This document shows, piece after piece, positions 49,698 through 58,807 of a DNA stretch of 64,000 nucleotides. Source of the DNA: JAATFS01 sp037145635 (GTDB lineage Bacteria > Pseudomonadota > Gammaproteobacteria > Xanthomonadales > Xanthomonadaceae). Every line of letters starts with the position of its first letter. Positions within the stretch are counted from its first letter, which is position 1. The position numbers were made by a program, and so were the translations under genes. The notes under the pieces are model-generated. The model made no database searches. It was not told the origin of the DNA and saw only the letters and a list, made by a program, of their open reading frames with translations. Location: the NCBI GenBank assembly GCA_037145635.1, contig JBBCXB010000008.1:61507-125506 (forward strand). Reading direction: 5' to 3'.

Positions 49698-51500
49698 TCA
49701 CTTCTTCTTCGGGATGTACAGGTCGGTGATGGTGCCGTCGTAGACCTCGGACGCCATCGCCACCGACTCGCTCAGCGTCGGGTGCGCGTGGATCGTGTGG
49801 CCGATGTCCTCGGCCTCGGCCCCCATCTCGATCGCCAGCCCGATCTCGGCCAGCAGGTCGCCGGCATGCACGCCGACGATGGCGCCGCCGACGATGCGGT
49901 GCGTCTCCTCGTCGAAGATCAGCTTGGTGAAACCCTCGGTGCGGCCGATGCCGATCGCGCGGCCGCTGGCGGCCCACGGGAACTTGGCCACGCCGACCTT
50001 CAGGCCCTTGGCCTTGGCCTCGGTCTCGGTGACGCCCACCCACGCGATCTCCGGGTTGGTGTAGGCCACCGACGGGATCACCCGCGCCACCCATTCCTTC
50101 TTCTCGCCGGCGGCCACTTCGGCGGCCAGCTTGCCCTCGTGCGTGGCCTTGTGGGCCAGCATCGGGTTGCCGACGATATCGCCGATGGCGAAGATGTTCG
50201 GCACGTTCGTGCGCATCTGCCGGTCGACCGGGATGAAGCCGCGCTCGGTGACGGTGACGCCGGCCTTCTCGGCCCCGATCTTGCGGCCGTTGGGCGCACG
50301 CCCCACGGCCACCAGCACGCGGTCGTAGCGGGTCGCCGGCAGCGCCGGCTTCTCGCCCTCGGCGGCGGCCTCGAACGCCACCGTGATGCCCTGGGCATCG
50401 GCCTTGACGTCGGTGGCCTTGGTCTTGAGGAAGACCTCCACGCCCTGCTTCTTCAGGCGCTCGGCCAGCGGCTTGACCAGGTCCTTGTCGGCGCCCGGCA
50501 TCAGCTGGTCCATGAACTCGACCACGGTGACCTTGCTGCCCAGCGCGCTGTACACGGTGGCCATTTCCAGCCCGATGATGCCGCCGCCGACGACCAGCAG
50601 CGAGCCGGGGATGTCCTGCAGCTCCAGCGCGTCGGTGGAGTCCATCACGCGTGCGTCGTCCCACGGGAAGTTCGGCAGCTTCACCGCCTGCGAACCGGCG
50701 GCGATGATGCACTGCTCGAAGCGCAGCAGCTGGGTCTTGCCGTCGTCGCCGACGATCTCCAGCTCGTTGGGCGAGACGAAGCCGGCCACGCCGGTGACGG
50801 TGCGCACCTTGCGCTGCTTGGCCATGCCGGCCAGGCCGCCGGTGAGCTTGCCGACCACCTTCTCCTTGTACTCGCGCAGCCGGTCCAGGGTGATGCGCGG
50901 CTGGCCGAAGTCCACGCCGAACTCGCCGGCGTGGGCCACCTCGTCGATCACCGCGGCGGCATGCAGCAGCGCCTTGGAGGGGATGCAGCCGACGTTGAGG
51001 CAGACGCCGCCGAGGCTGGCGTAGCGCTCGATCAGCACCGTGTCCAGGCCCAGGTCGGCGGCACGGAAGGCCGCGGTATAGCCGCCGGGACCGGCACCGA
51101 GCACCACGATGCGGCATTCGATGTCGGCGGTACGACCGCTGGCCAGCGCCGGCTTGGACGCCGGCGGCTCGGCCGGGGCCCGGTGCGACGGCGTCACCGG
51201 CGGCTTGGCGCCCGGCGCCTCGGACTTGGCCGGGGCCGCGGCCGGCGCGGCGGCGGACTCGCCCTCGGCCTCCAGCAGCAGCACCACGGCGCCCTCGGAC
51301 AGCGTGTCGCCGACCTTGACCTTGAGCTCCTTGACCACGCCGGCGCCCGAGGACGGCACCTCCAGCGTCGCCTTGTCCGACTCCAGCGTCACCAGGCCCT
51401 GGTCCTTGGCCACGCGGTCGCCGACCGCGACCAGCACCTCGATCACGGGGACGTCGCTGTAGTCGCCGATGTCCGGGACCTTGATTTCAATGACCGCCAT
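49698..51500 (-). CDS. lpdA: Dihydrolipoyl dehydrogenase with N-terminal lipoyl domain (PDH E3)
   Basis: 600-aa flavoprotein that reoxidises dihydrolipoamide of the pyruvate dehydrogenase complex. An N-terminal lipoyl domain (1-80, lipoyl Lys in ESDKATLEVPS) and an Ala/Pro linker precede the E3 body: FAD motif VVLGAGPGGYTAAF, redox disulphide GGVCLNVGCIPSK, NAD motif VVGGGIIGLE, and catalytic His in HAHPTLSE. ATG 51498-51500 has AGGAG 8 nt upstream. It follows aceF by 117 bp. E3 with its own lipoyl domain is known in Neisseria and relatives. Confidence 0.97.
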   Translation of the reverse strand: MAVIEIKVPDIGDYSDVPVIEVLVAVGDRVAKDQGLVTLESDKATLEVPSSGAGVVKELKVKVGDTLSEGAVVLLLEAEGESAAAPAAAPAKSEAPGAKPPVTPSHRAPAEPPASKPALASGRTADIECRIVVLGAGPGGYTAAFRAADLGLDTVLIERYASLGGVCLNVGCIPSKALLHAAAVIDEVAHAGEFGVDFGQPRITLDRLREYKEKVVGKLTGGLAGMAKQRKVRTVTGVAGFVSPNELEIVGDDGKTQLLRFEQCIIAAGSQAVKLPNFPWDDARVMDSTDALELQDIPGSLLVVGGGIIGLEMATVYSALGSKVTVVEFMDQLMPGADKDLVKPLAERLKKQGVEVFLKTKATDVKADAQGITVAFEAAAEGEKPALPATRYDRVLVAVGRAPNGRKIGAEKAGVTVTERGFIPVDRQMRTNVPNIFAIGDIVGNPMLAHKATHEGKLAAEVAAGEKKEWVARVIPSVAYTNPEIAWVGVTETEAKAKGLKVGVAKFPWAASGRAIGIGRTEGFTKLIFDEETHRIVGGAIVGVHAGDLLAEIGLAIEMGAEAEDIGHTIHAHPTLSESVAMASEVYDGTITDLYIPKKK

Positions 51501-51617
51501 TTGCTTCTCCTGTGGCTCAGCCGGCGCCGCCGGCTGGCGGCCGCCGGACGCGGGTCCGGCGGCGATGGGATGGGATGCGGGCGCCGGCGCGTGCAACGGC
51601 CGCGCGCGGCGACGCGC

Positions 51618-53345
51618 TTACAGCAGGACCCGCCGCATGTCGGCGAGCACCTGGCTCAGGTAGGTGGTGAAGCGCGCGGCCAGCGCACCGTCGATGACGC
51701 GGTGGTCGTAGCTCAGCGACAGCGGCAGCATCAGCTTCGGCGCGAATTCCTTGCCGTTCCAGACCGGCTGGATCGACGACTTGGAGACGCCCAGGATCGC
51801 CACTTCCGGCGCGTTGACGATCGGCGTGAACGCGGTGCCGCCGATGCCGCCCAGCGAGCTGATCGAGAAACAGCCGCCGCTCATGTCGGCCGGGCCGAGC
51901 TTTCCGTCGCGCGCCTTCTTGGCCAGCTCGCCGCTTTCCTGGGCGATCTGCACCACGCCCTTCTTGTCGACATCGCGGATCACCGGCACGACCAGGCCGT
52001 TCGGCGTGTCGGCGGCGAAGCCGATGTGGAAGTACTTCTTCAGGGTCAGGTTCTCGCCGGCCGCGTCGAGCGAGGCGTTGAACTCGGGGAACTTCTTCAG
52101 CGCCGCGGCGCTGGCCTTGACCAGGAACGCGAGCATGGTCAGCTTGATGCCGGCCTTCTCGTTTTCCTTGTTCAACGCCACGCGCAGGGCCTCCAGGTCG
52201 GTGATGTCGGCCTGCTCGAACTGGGTGACGTGCGGGATCATCGCCCAGTTGCGCGCCAGGTTGGCGCCGGAGATCTTCTTGATCCGCGACAGCGGCTGGG
52301 TCTCGGTCTCGCCGAACTTGCTGAAATCGACCTTCGGCCACGGCAGCAGGTTGAGCCCGCCGCCGGCCGCGACCGTGCCAGCGCCGGCCGGAGCACCGCC
52401 GGCGAGCGCGGCCTTGACGTAGCGCTGCACGTCCTCGCGGGTGATGCGGCCCCCCTTCTCGGTGCCCTTGAGCTGGCTCAGGTCCACGCCCAGTTCGCGC
52501 GCGAACACGCGCACCACCGGGCTGGCATACGGCACCTTCTGCGGCAGCACGCTGTCGGCGTCGAAGGTCACCGGCGGCGAATTCGGCGCCCCGGCCGACG
52601 GTTGCGCAGGGGCCGCCGGGCCGGCCTGCTCCTGGCGGATCTCGCGCTGGGCCAGCTTGTCCGGGGCCTGCTGCACGTTCACCGGCTCGACCGCCGGGTC
52701 GCTCTCGGGCGAGGCCGTGGACGCCGCGGCCGGCGCCGCGGTGTCGGCCTCCGCCGCGATCACCGCGACCACCGCCCCCTCGGACAGGGTGTCGCCGACC
52801 TTGACCTTGAGTTCCTTGACCACGCCGGCCACCGACGAGGGCACTTCCATCGTGGCCTTGTCCGATTCCAGGGTGACCAGGCTCTGGTCCTTCTTGACGG
52901 TATCGCCGACCGCGACCAGCACCTCGATCACCGGCACGTCGCTGTAGTCGCCGATGTCGGGCACGCGCGCCTCGACCGTGCCGCCCGACGCCGCAGGCGC
53001 CGGGGCGGCCTGCGCGGCCTTGGCAGCCGCCTGGGGGGCGGCCTGCGGCGCGGCGGCCTTGGCCGGTGCGGCGGCCGGCGCCGGCTTGGCGGCGGCGCCC
53101 TCGCCGTCGACCTCGATCAGCGCGACGAGCTTGCCTTCGCCCAGGGTGTCGCCGACCTTGACCTTGATCTCCTTGATGACGCCGGCGAACGGCGACGGCA
53201 CTTCCATCGTGGCCTTGTCCGACTCCAGGGTGACCAGGCTCTGGTCCTTCGTGACGGTATCGCCGACCGCAACCAGCACTTCGATTACCGGGACGTCGCT
53301 GTAGTCACCGATATCGGGGACAAGTGCTTCCTTGATTTCGGCCAT
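51618..53345 (-). CDS. aceF: Dihydrolipoamide acetyltransferase of pyruvate dehydrogenase (E2)
   Basis: 575-aa core enzyme transferring acetyl to CoA. Two lipoyl domains (about 1-80 and 115-195, each with ESDKATMEVPS), a peripheral subunit-binding domain (YASPVVRVFARELGVDLSQLKGTEKGGRITREDVQRYV), and the catalytic domain ending in YDHRVIDGALAARF with the active His/Asp. Ala/Pro linkers separate the modules. ATG 53343-53345 follows GGAG. No aceE lies upstream; E1 must be encoded outside this window. Confidence 0.97.
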   Translation of the reverse strand: MAEIKEALVPDIGDYSDVPVIEVLVAVGDTVTKDQSLVTLESDKATMEVPSPFAGVIKEIKVKVGDTLGEGKLVALIEVDGEGAAAKPAPAAAPAKAAAPQAAPQAAAKAAQAAPAPAASGGTVEARVPDIGDYSDVPVIEVLVAVGDTVKKDQSLVTLESDKATMEVPSSVAGVVKELKVKVGDTLSEGAVVAVIAAEADTAAPAAASTASPESDPAVEPVNVQQAPDKLAQREIRQEQAGPAAPAQPSAGAPNSPPVTFDADSVLPQKVPYASPVVRVFARELGVDLSQLKGTEKGGRITREDVQRYVKAALAGGAPAGAGTVAAGGGLNLLPWPKVDFSKFGETETQPLSRIKKISGANLARNWAMIPHVTQFEQADITDLEALRVALNKENEKAGIKLTMLAFLVKASAAALKKFPEFNASLDAAGENLTLKKYFHIGFAADTPNGLVVPVIRDVDKKGVVQIAQESGELAKKARDGKLGPADMSGGCFSISSLGGIGGTAFTPIVNAPEVAILGVSKSSIQPVWNGKEFAPKLMLPLSLSYDHRVIDGALAARFTTYLSQVLADMRRVLL

Positions 53346-53774
53346 TACGCTACTCCGGCAACAGATGGGGAAACCCCTATTGTGGCCGGCTGCGGCCGCA
53401 GCGCCAACCGTTGCGGCAGAAAAAGCCGCCGCCGCCGCCGCGGCGCCGCAGGCATCCGCGTGCCCGGAGGGCGGCACAGCGTTACGCAGCCTGGCTCTGC
53501 CGGTTCCGCCGCCGCCCCGGGCGGCATGCCCGGCCATCAACGATACGCCGGCGCATTGTCGGCACCGGCCACGCTCGCTGCTGCCCCAACGTGCATCACG
53601 GCCACCGCCGCGCCCGCGTGTGAGGCACAGCGCGCGCGCCCTCCGCGGCCGGGCGACCGCCGCGGCGACGGTCGCCGCCTGGGTGGCCACGCACGCCCCT
53701 ACGGATCAGGCCTGCGCCCCCGCCACTCTTGGTCGCCACGGTCGGCGGTCTCCCCCGGCCCGCAGGGCGCACGC
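53346..53774. other. Intergenic region aceF-DNA glycosylase
   Basis: 429 bp, GC-rich, with only shadow ORFs. The region just upstream of aceF (53346-53400) is less GC-rich and is the likely promoter. No strong terminator after the glycosylase gene was noticed. Confidence 0.5.
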
Positions 53775-54302
53775 TTACCCCAGCAGGCCGGGCACCGCCG
53801 CCCAGGCCTGCCGCAGCCGGTCCAGCGAGAACGCCGCGTTGGCCGGGCTGGTCGACGGCAGCGACAGGACCGGCAACGCCTCGAACGCCCCGCCGCGCAG
53901 CTGCGGCTGCACGTGCCGGCGCCAGGCCTGGTGTGCGGTCGCCCCGTTGCAGGCCACCGCGCGCAGCTGCGGCAGGCGCGCCAGCAGCGCCGGTATCGGG
54001 TTGGGCACGACGCTGGCAGGATCGATCGCCGCGTCGAGGCTGCCGCGTCGCGCGCAGGTCCCGATCACGTCCCACAGCCCCACGCCCTGCGCCTGCATCG
54101 CCGCCAGCCGTACCGGATACGCGGCCGCGGCATCGAGTCCCAGCAGCACGCCGAGCAGCGGCCAGAAACGATTGCGCGGATGCGCGTAGTAGCGCGCGGC
54201 GTCGAGCGAGGCCGCGCCCGGCATCGAGCCGAGCACGAGCACGCGGCAGTCCGGTTTCACCTGCGCGGCAAGGCCACGCAGCAGCGACGCTTCCGTCACC
54301 AC
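53775..54302 (-). CDS. Hypoxanthine-DNA glycosylase (UDG family 6)
   Basis: 175-aa base-excision enzyme predicted to remove hypoxanthine (deaminated adenine) from DNA. Motif 1 is LGSMPGAASL, followed by ARYYAHPRNRFWPLL; motif 2 is LPSTSPANAAF. This matches DNA-deoxyinosine glycosylases rather than Mug or Ung (no GQDPY). Alone on the minus strand. The start ATG 54302 is the only sensible one. Confidence 0.85.
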   Translation of the reverse strand: MVTEASLLRGLAAQVKPDCRVLVLGSMPGAASLDAARYYAHPRNRFWPLLGVLLGLDAAAAYPVRLAAMQAQGVGLWDVIGTCARRGSLDAAIDPASVVPNPIPALLARLPQLRAVACNGATAHQAWRRHVQPQLRGGAFEALPVLSLPSTSPANAAFSLDRLRQAWAAVPGLLG

Positions 54303-54481
54303 GGCTGCATGTGGATGAATGCCGATTTTTCCTGAAGTGCAGGCATGGCGGACCTCTCGGGAAAGTTCCTGAACAAACGAAATTTTAAGCGGTCGCAGGT
54401 CGGCAGGGATTCATATTTTTCCCGATAGCTTGTGCGCGCCCCACTCCAAGGGCCTCACACAAGAAGACGAGGAGACACCTC

Positions 54482-55156
54482 ATGCGTTCCATTTCCATCC
54501 TGAGCCTGGCCGCCCTTTCCGCACTTGCCGTTGCGCCTGCCGCATTCGCGCAGGACACGACCGTCGGCCAGCAGGACATCTACGGCAATCCGGTCAGCAA
54601 CGAAACCGCGTCCGGCAAGCACTGGGCCGTGGTCGGCAGCGCCACCATGATCCAGCCGAAGGACGACGCGGCTCCCGGCATCCGCAAGGTCGACGGCGAC
54701 GTCGCGCCGACCATCAGCGCCAGCTACTACATCACCGACAACTGGGCGGTGGAGCTGTGGGGCGCGGCCGACAAGTTCGATCATCGCGTCAAAGGCAACG
54801 CCGGCAAGATCGGTACCGTCGAGCAGCAGCCGCTGGCGCTGAGCGCGCAGTACCACTTCGGCCAGGCCGACAACGTGTTCCGTCCGTTCGTGGGCGTGGG
54901 CTACTACCAGTCGAACTTCAGCAACGAGAAGATCGACGCCGTCTCCGCCACCGGCGAGCACGTCGGCCTGGACGACGCCAAGGGCGTGATCGGCACCGTC
55001 GGCGTGGACATGAACATCAACTCCACCTGGTTCGCCCGTGCGGATGCGCGCTACCTGCGCTCGCGCCCGGAGATCCAGGTCGCCGGTGCCGGTACCGGCC
55101 AGGAGCTGGAGCTGGATCCGTGGACCGTCGGCGTGGGTATCGGCGCGCGCTTCTAA
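54482..55156 (+). CDS. ompW: OmpW-family outer membrane protein
   Basis: 224 aa with a Sec signal peptide (about 1-23, cleaved AFAQD). The 8-stranded OmpW barrel shows TISASYYITDNWAVELWGAADKFDH, the LSAQYHFG strand, FRPFVGVGYYQSNFSNE and the terminal VGVGIGARF. The family forms small hydrophobic channels. It has its own promoter region and a double terminator. No Anr box was found upstream, although E. coli ompW is FNR-regulated. Confidence 0.92.
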   Translation: MRSISILSLAALSALAVAPAAFAQDTTVGQQDIYGNPVSNETASGKHWAVVGSATMIQPKDDAAPGIRKVDGDVAPTISASYYITDNWAVELWGAADKFDHRVKGNAGKIGTVEQQPLALSAQYHFGQADNVFRPFVGVGYYQSNFSNEKIDAVSATGEHVGLDDAKGVIGTVGVDMNINSTWFARADARYLRSRPEIQVAGAGTGQELELDPWTVGVGIGARF

Positions 55157-55169
55157 GCCCGCCGGCCCG

Positions 55170-55237
55170 ACCGGCCCTGCCTGCAGGGCCGGTCACGACT
55201 GCCACGAAGGACGGCCGCGCGAGCGGCCGTCCTTTTT
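55170..55237 (+). terminator. Double hairpin terminator after ompW
   Basis: The first stem is ACCGGCCCTGC/GCAGGGCCGGT (55170-55193). The second is AAGGACGGCCGC, loop GCGA, GCGGCCGTCCTT, then TTT (55207-55237). The second is a strong intrinsic terminator. Confidence 0.87.
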
Positions 55238-55347
55238 CATGCCTGCGCTTTTTCGTCTCGTGCCGGCCCTGTGGTCCGTCCTTCCGGGGCAGGACGGACG
55301 GCGCGATCCGGCCGCCCTTCTCGCGGCGGCCGCGTGGACCGGTACGG

Positions 55348-55914
55348 CTATCGGCGCGGCGAGCGGTCGTAGCCGTGGTAGCGCTGGTAGTGGCGCCAAC
55401 GCCGGCGCAGCAGCCAGGCGTAGGCGAGCGCATAGCCCAGCAGCAGGCCGGCCATGCCGAGCAGCCCCGCGTGGCTGTTCCAGCCCTCGCTCGGCCAGGC
55501 GCCGCCCTGCCCCAGGCTGCGCCAGCCCTGCACCGCCCCGGCGGCGATCCTGGCCAGCACCAGCAGCGTCAGCCCCAGCACCAGCCACAGGTTGGGCTGG
55601 TAGAACAGGCCGTGCGGGGTCGCCTCGAAGCGGCTGAGCGCGATGCCCAGTCCGCCCAGCAGCAGGCCGAGGCCGAAGCCGATCGCCGCATGCGACCACG
55701 CGCCGGCCCACCAGATCCCGGCCAGTGCCACGAACAGCGCGAACAGCACGCTGGAGAACAGCGCCGACCCGAGGTTCAGCGCGACCTGCCAGCCACGCGC
55801 CTGGCGCCGCGACTTGCCGTAGCGGAAGCGCTGCAGCAGCGACAGCGGCAGCAGCACCGCGGTCACCGCCAGCGCGATCACGACCGCCAGCGGGAGGGCG
55901 AGCAGCAGCGGCAT
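55348..55914 (-). CDS. Integral membrane protein, CcdC/DUF1453-like (tentative)
   Basis: 188 aa with five to six TM helices. A basic loop follows TM1 (QRFRYGKSRRQARGW); the segment ALSRFEATPHGLFYQPNLWLVLGLTLLVLARI resembles DUF1453/CcdC proteins, and the C-terminal tail is basic. Function unknown. It lies 22 bp downstream of metQ on the same strand, so it may be co-transcribed with the methionine importer. Confidence 0.7.
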   Translation of the reverse strand: MPLLLALPLAVVIALAVTAVLLPLSLLQRFRYGKSRRQARGWQVALNLGSALFSSVLFALFVALAGIWWAGAWSHAAIGFGLGLLLGGLGIALSRFEATPHGLFYQPNLWLVLGLTLLVLARIAAGAVQGWRSLGQGGAWPSEGWNSHAGLLGMAGLLLGYALAYAWLLRRRWRHYQRYHGYDRSPRR

Positions 55915-55936
55915 GGCGGGAGGGGCCCGGGTCCGC

Positions 55937-56737
55937 TCAGAACGCCGGCAGCACCGCGCCCTTGTACTTCTGCGCGATGAAGGCCTTCACTTCCGGGCTG
56001 GTCAGCGCCTTGGCGAGCTTCTGCACCCGCGGGTCGTCCTTGTTGTCGGTGCGCGCCACCAGGAAGTTCACGTACGGCGAATCCTTGCCCTCGATCGCCA
56101 GCGCGTCGCGGTTGGGATCGAGCCCGGCATCCAGCGCGTAGTTGGTGTTGATCAGCGCCAGGTCGACCTGGTCGAGCACCCGCGGCAGCATCGCCGAGTC
56201 CAGCTCGCGGAACTTGAGCTGCTTGGGGTTGTCGGCGATGTCGCGCTGGGTCGACAGCGCGTTGCCGGCGTCCTTGAGCTTGATGACCCCGGCCTTGTCG
56301 AGCAGGATCAGCGCACGGCTGTTGTTGCTGGGGTCGTTCGGGATCACCACGTCGGCGCCCTGCGGCAGCGCGTCCAGCGACTTGAAGCGGCGCGAGTAGG
56401 CGCCGAACGGCTCGATGTGCACGCCGACCACGGTCACCAGCGTGCTCTTGCGGTCGCGGTTGTACGCGTCCAGGTAGGGCTCGGTCTGGAAGTAGTTGAC
56501 GTCGATCTGCTTCTGCACGACTTGGTCGTTGGGCTGCACGTAGTCGTTGAACACGCGCACGTCCAGGGTCACGCCCTGCTTGGCCAGCAGCGGCTTGACC
56601 ACCTCCAGGATCTCGGCATGCGGCACCGCGGTGGCGGCGACGCTGAGGCGGTCGCCGGCGTCGCCCCCGGACTTGCCGCAGGCGGCCAGGGCCAGGCTGG
56701 CGGTGAGCAGGAGGGAGCGCAGCAGGAGTTGGGTCAT
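55937..56737 (-). CDS. metQ: D-methionine-binding lipoprotein MetQ (NlpA family)
   Basis: 266 aa. A lipoprotein signal (lipobox ALAAC) is followed by the MetQ fold: VAATAVPHAEILEVVKPLLAKQGV, QKQIDVNYFQTEPYLDAYN, VVIPNDPSNNSRALILL, and INTNYALDAGLDP. Captures methionine for the MetNI ABC importer encoded upstream. The 168-bp gap to metI contains no obvious element. Confidence 0.96.
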   Translation of the reverse strand: MTQLLLRSLLLTASLALAACGKSGGDAGDRLSVAATAVPHAEILEVVKPLLAKQGVTLDVRVFNDYVQPNDQVVQKQIDVNYFQTEPYLDAYNRDRKSTLVTVVGVHIEPFGAYSRRFKSLDALPQGADVVIPNDPSNNSRALILLDKAGVIKLKDAGNALSTQRDIADNPKQLKFRELDSAMLPRVLDQVDLALINTNYALDAGLDPNRDALAIEGKDSPYVNFLVARTDNKDDPRVQKLAKALTSPEVKAFIAQKYKGAVLPAF

Positions 56738-56905
56738 GGGGGGGTCCGGGGGGAGGGCGGCGCGGCCGCGATCGGGGAAACGTAGCAGACGGCGCTGCCG
56801 ATGGGGACCGCCGCGGCTGCCGCCCGCATCCGGCCACGATCGATGGGCAGCGGCGGGCGCAGGCGGTGAAGCCGCGATCGGGCCGCGCGCCGGGCGCGCG
56901 GCCGG

Positions 56906-57604
56906 TCAGCGCCGGCTGTAGTGCGCCACCAGGCGGTCGCCGAGCATCTGCAACAGCTGCACCAGCACCAGCAGCGCGATCACCGTCACCAGCGCCACGT
57001 CCGAATGCGAGCGCAGGTAGCCCTCGCGGTAGGCCACGTCGCCGAGGCCGCCGGAGCCGATCGCGCCGCCCATGGCGGTGAAGCCGATCAGCGCGATCGT
57101 GGTGACGGTGGCGCCGGCGATCAGCCCGGGGCGCGCCTCGGGCAGCAGCACCCGCGCCACCAGTTGCCAGGTGCTCACGCCCATGGCCTGGCTGGCCTCG
57201 ATGATGCCGCGGTCGACCTCGCGCAGCGCGGTCTCGACCAGGCGCGCGTAGAACGGCGCGGCGCCGACCACCAGCGGCAGGATCGCGCCGCGCACGCCGA
57301 GCGAGGTGCCCATCAGCGCCAGGGTCAGCGGGATCATCGCGATCATCAGGATGATGAAGGGCACCGAGCGCAGCAGGTTGACCCCCAGCGCCAGCACGCC
57401 GTACAGCGCCGGGCGCCGACGCAGTTGCGGCGAGCCGGTCAGGAACAGCAGCACTCCCAGCGGCAGCCCGATCAGCAGGGTCAGCGGCAGCGCCCCGCCC
57501 AGCATCAGCAGGGTGTCGAGCGTGGCCTGGGCGATCTCGCCCCACTTGCCGGCATCCAGGTTGCGGAAGAAGCCGCCCGCCGCGGCGATCGGGAGGACGG
57601 TCAC
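56906..57604 (-). CDS. metI: Methionine ABC transporter permease MetI
   Basis: 232 aa with five TM helices and the BPD_transp_1 EAA loop (EASQAMGVSTWQLVARVLLPEARPGLIAG). Start and end overlap neatly with metN (ATGA junction at 57601-57604). Confidence 0.95.
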   Translation of the reverse strand: MTVLPIAAAGGFFRNLDAGKWGEIAQATLDTLLMLGGALPLTLLIGLPLGVLLFLTGSPQLRRRPALYGVLALGVNLLRSVPFIILMIAMIPLTLALMGTSLGVRGAILPLVVGAAPFYARLVETALREVDRGIIEASQAMGVSTWQLVARVLLPEARPGLIAGATVTTIALIGFTAMGGAIGSGGLGDVAYREGYLRSHSDVALVTVIALLVLVQLLQMLGDRLVAHYSRR

Positions 57605-58608
57605 TGGCGCAGCTCCTCGACGTGCACGCCGGCGGCGACGAAGCCGGCCAGCGCGGCGTCCTGGTCGCCGCCGGCCAGGGCCACGGTCAGCTGGCCGTAC
57701 GGCGTGTCCTTGATGCGGTCGATGCGCCCGGACAGGATGTTGTAGTCCACGCCGGTCTCGCGCGCGATGCGCCCGAGCAGCGGCTGGTAGGTGTCGCCGC
57801 CCAGGAAGGTCAGGCGCAGGATGCGGCCGCCGACCGCGGCGAAGTCACGGTGCAGCGCGGCCTCGTCCACGTGCTCGGCCTCGGACACGAAGCGGTGGGT
57901 GGTGGGATGCCGGGGATGCAGGAAGACCTCGGTCACCGGCCCGCTCTCGACCAGGTGGCCGGCATCGAGCACCGCCACGCGGTCGCAGACGCGCCGGATC
58001 ACGTCCATCTCATGGGTGATCAGCACGATGGTCAGCCCCAGCTCGCGGTTGATCTGTGCCAGCAACTGCAGCACCGAGGCGGTGGTCTGCGGATCCAGCG
58101 CGCTGGTGGCTTCGTCGCACAGCAGGATCTGCGGGCGCGTGGCCAGCGCGCGGGCGATGCCCACGCGTTGCTTCTGCCCGCCCGACAGCTGCGCCGGGTA
58201 CTTGCCGGCGTGCGCCTCCAGCCCGACCCGCGCCAGCAGCTCCGCCACGCGCGCGTCGATCTCGGCGCGCGGGGTCCCGGCCAGTTCCAGCGGGAAGGCC
58301 ACGTTGGCGGCGACGGTGCGCGAGGACAGCAGGTTGAAGTGCTGGAAGATCATGCCGATGCGGCGACGCAGGGCGCGCAGGCCGTCGCGGTCCAGCGCGG
58401 TGACGTCCTCGCCGTCGATCAGCAGGCGGCCGCCGCTGGGCTCCTCCAGCCGGTTGATCAGCCGGATCAGGGTGGACTTGCCGGCGCCGGAGTGGCCGAT
58501 GATGCCGAACACCTCCCCGGCCGCGATCGTCAGGTCGAGCGGCTGCAGCGCCGCGACCTCGCGGCCGGCGACGGAATAGGACTTGTGCAGGCGCTGGAAC
58601 TCGATCAC
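57601..58608 (-). CDS. metN: Methionine ABC transporter ATP-binding protein MetN
   Basis: 335-aa ATPase. Walker A GHSGAGKST, signature LSGGQKQR, Walker B ILLCDEATSALDP, H-loop ITHEMDV, plus the C-terminal NIL domain (about 265-335) that binds methionine and mediates transinhibition. First gene of metNIQ. The short upstream region is partly filled by a dispersed repeat, and no SAM/SAH riboswitch was recognised. Confidence 0.96.
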   Translation of the reverse strand: MIEFQRLHKSYSVAGREVAALQPLDLTIAAGEVFGIIGHSGAGKSTLIRLINRLEEPSGGRLLIDGEDVTALDRDGLRALRRRIGMIFQHFNLLSSRTVAANVAFPLELAGTPRAEIDARVAELLARVGLEAHAGKYPAQLSGGQKQRVGIARALATRPQILLCDEATSALDPQTTASVLQLLAQINRELGLTIVLITHEMDVIRRVCDRVAVLDAGHLVESGPVTEVFLHPRHPTTHRFVSEAEHVDEAALHRDFAAVGGRILRLTFLGGDTYQPLLGRIARETGVDYNILSGRIDRIKDTPYGQLTVALAGGDQDAALAGFVAAGVHVEELRQ

Positions 58609-58691
58609 CGCGAGCCGGACCGGAGGACACCAAGGGGCGTGAAGCCTAACAGCCGCTGCATGACGGCGTCATTCCATCTGGTTCTAAGAAG

Positions 58692-58806
58692 CCGGGAATC
58701 GGGAATGGGGAATCGGGAATGGGGAATCGGGATTGGGGATTGGATAAAGCAGAAACAGAAACGCCAGGGCCTTTGCCAATCCCCAATGCCCAATCCCCAA
58801 TCCCCG
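58692..58806. repeat. Dispersed GGGAATC-type intergenic hairpin, copy 6
   Basis: The left arm repeats GGGAATCGGGAATGGGGAAT and ends GGGATTGGGGATTGG; the right arm is CCAATCCCCAATGCCCAATC, then CCCAATCCCC. The longest and most regular copy, between the EamA transporter gene and metN. Confidence 0.78.
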
Positions 58807-58807
58807 C

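Noticed and set aside
49608..54335. A 1575-aa open frame on the plus strand opposite lpd-aceF
   Set aside because: Antisense shadow caused by high GC third positions; its translation is low-complexity His/Arg/Asp-rich text, while the minus strand holds two complete, motif-bearing PDH genes.
58609..58700. SAM or SAH riboswitch in front of metNIQ
   Set aside because: The upstream stretch before the repeat is too short and shows no conserved riboswitch core.
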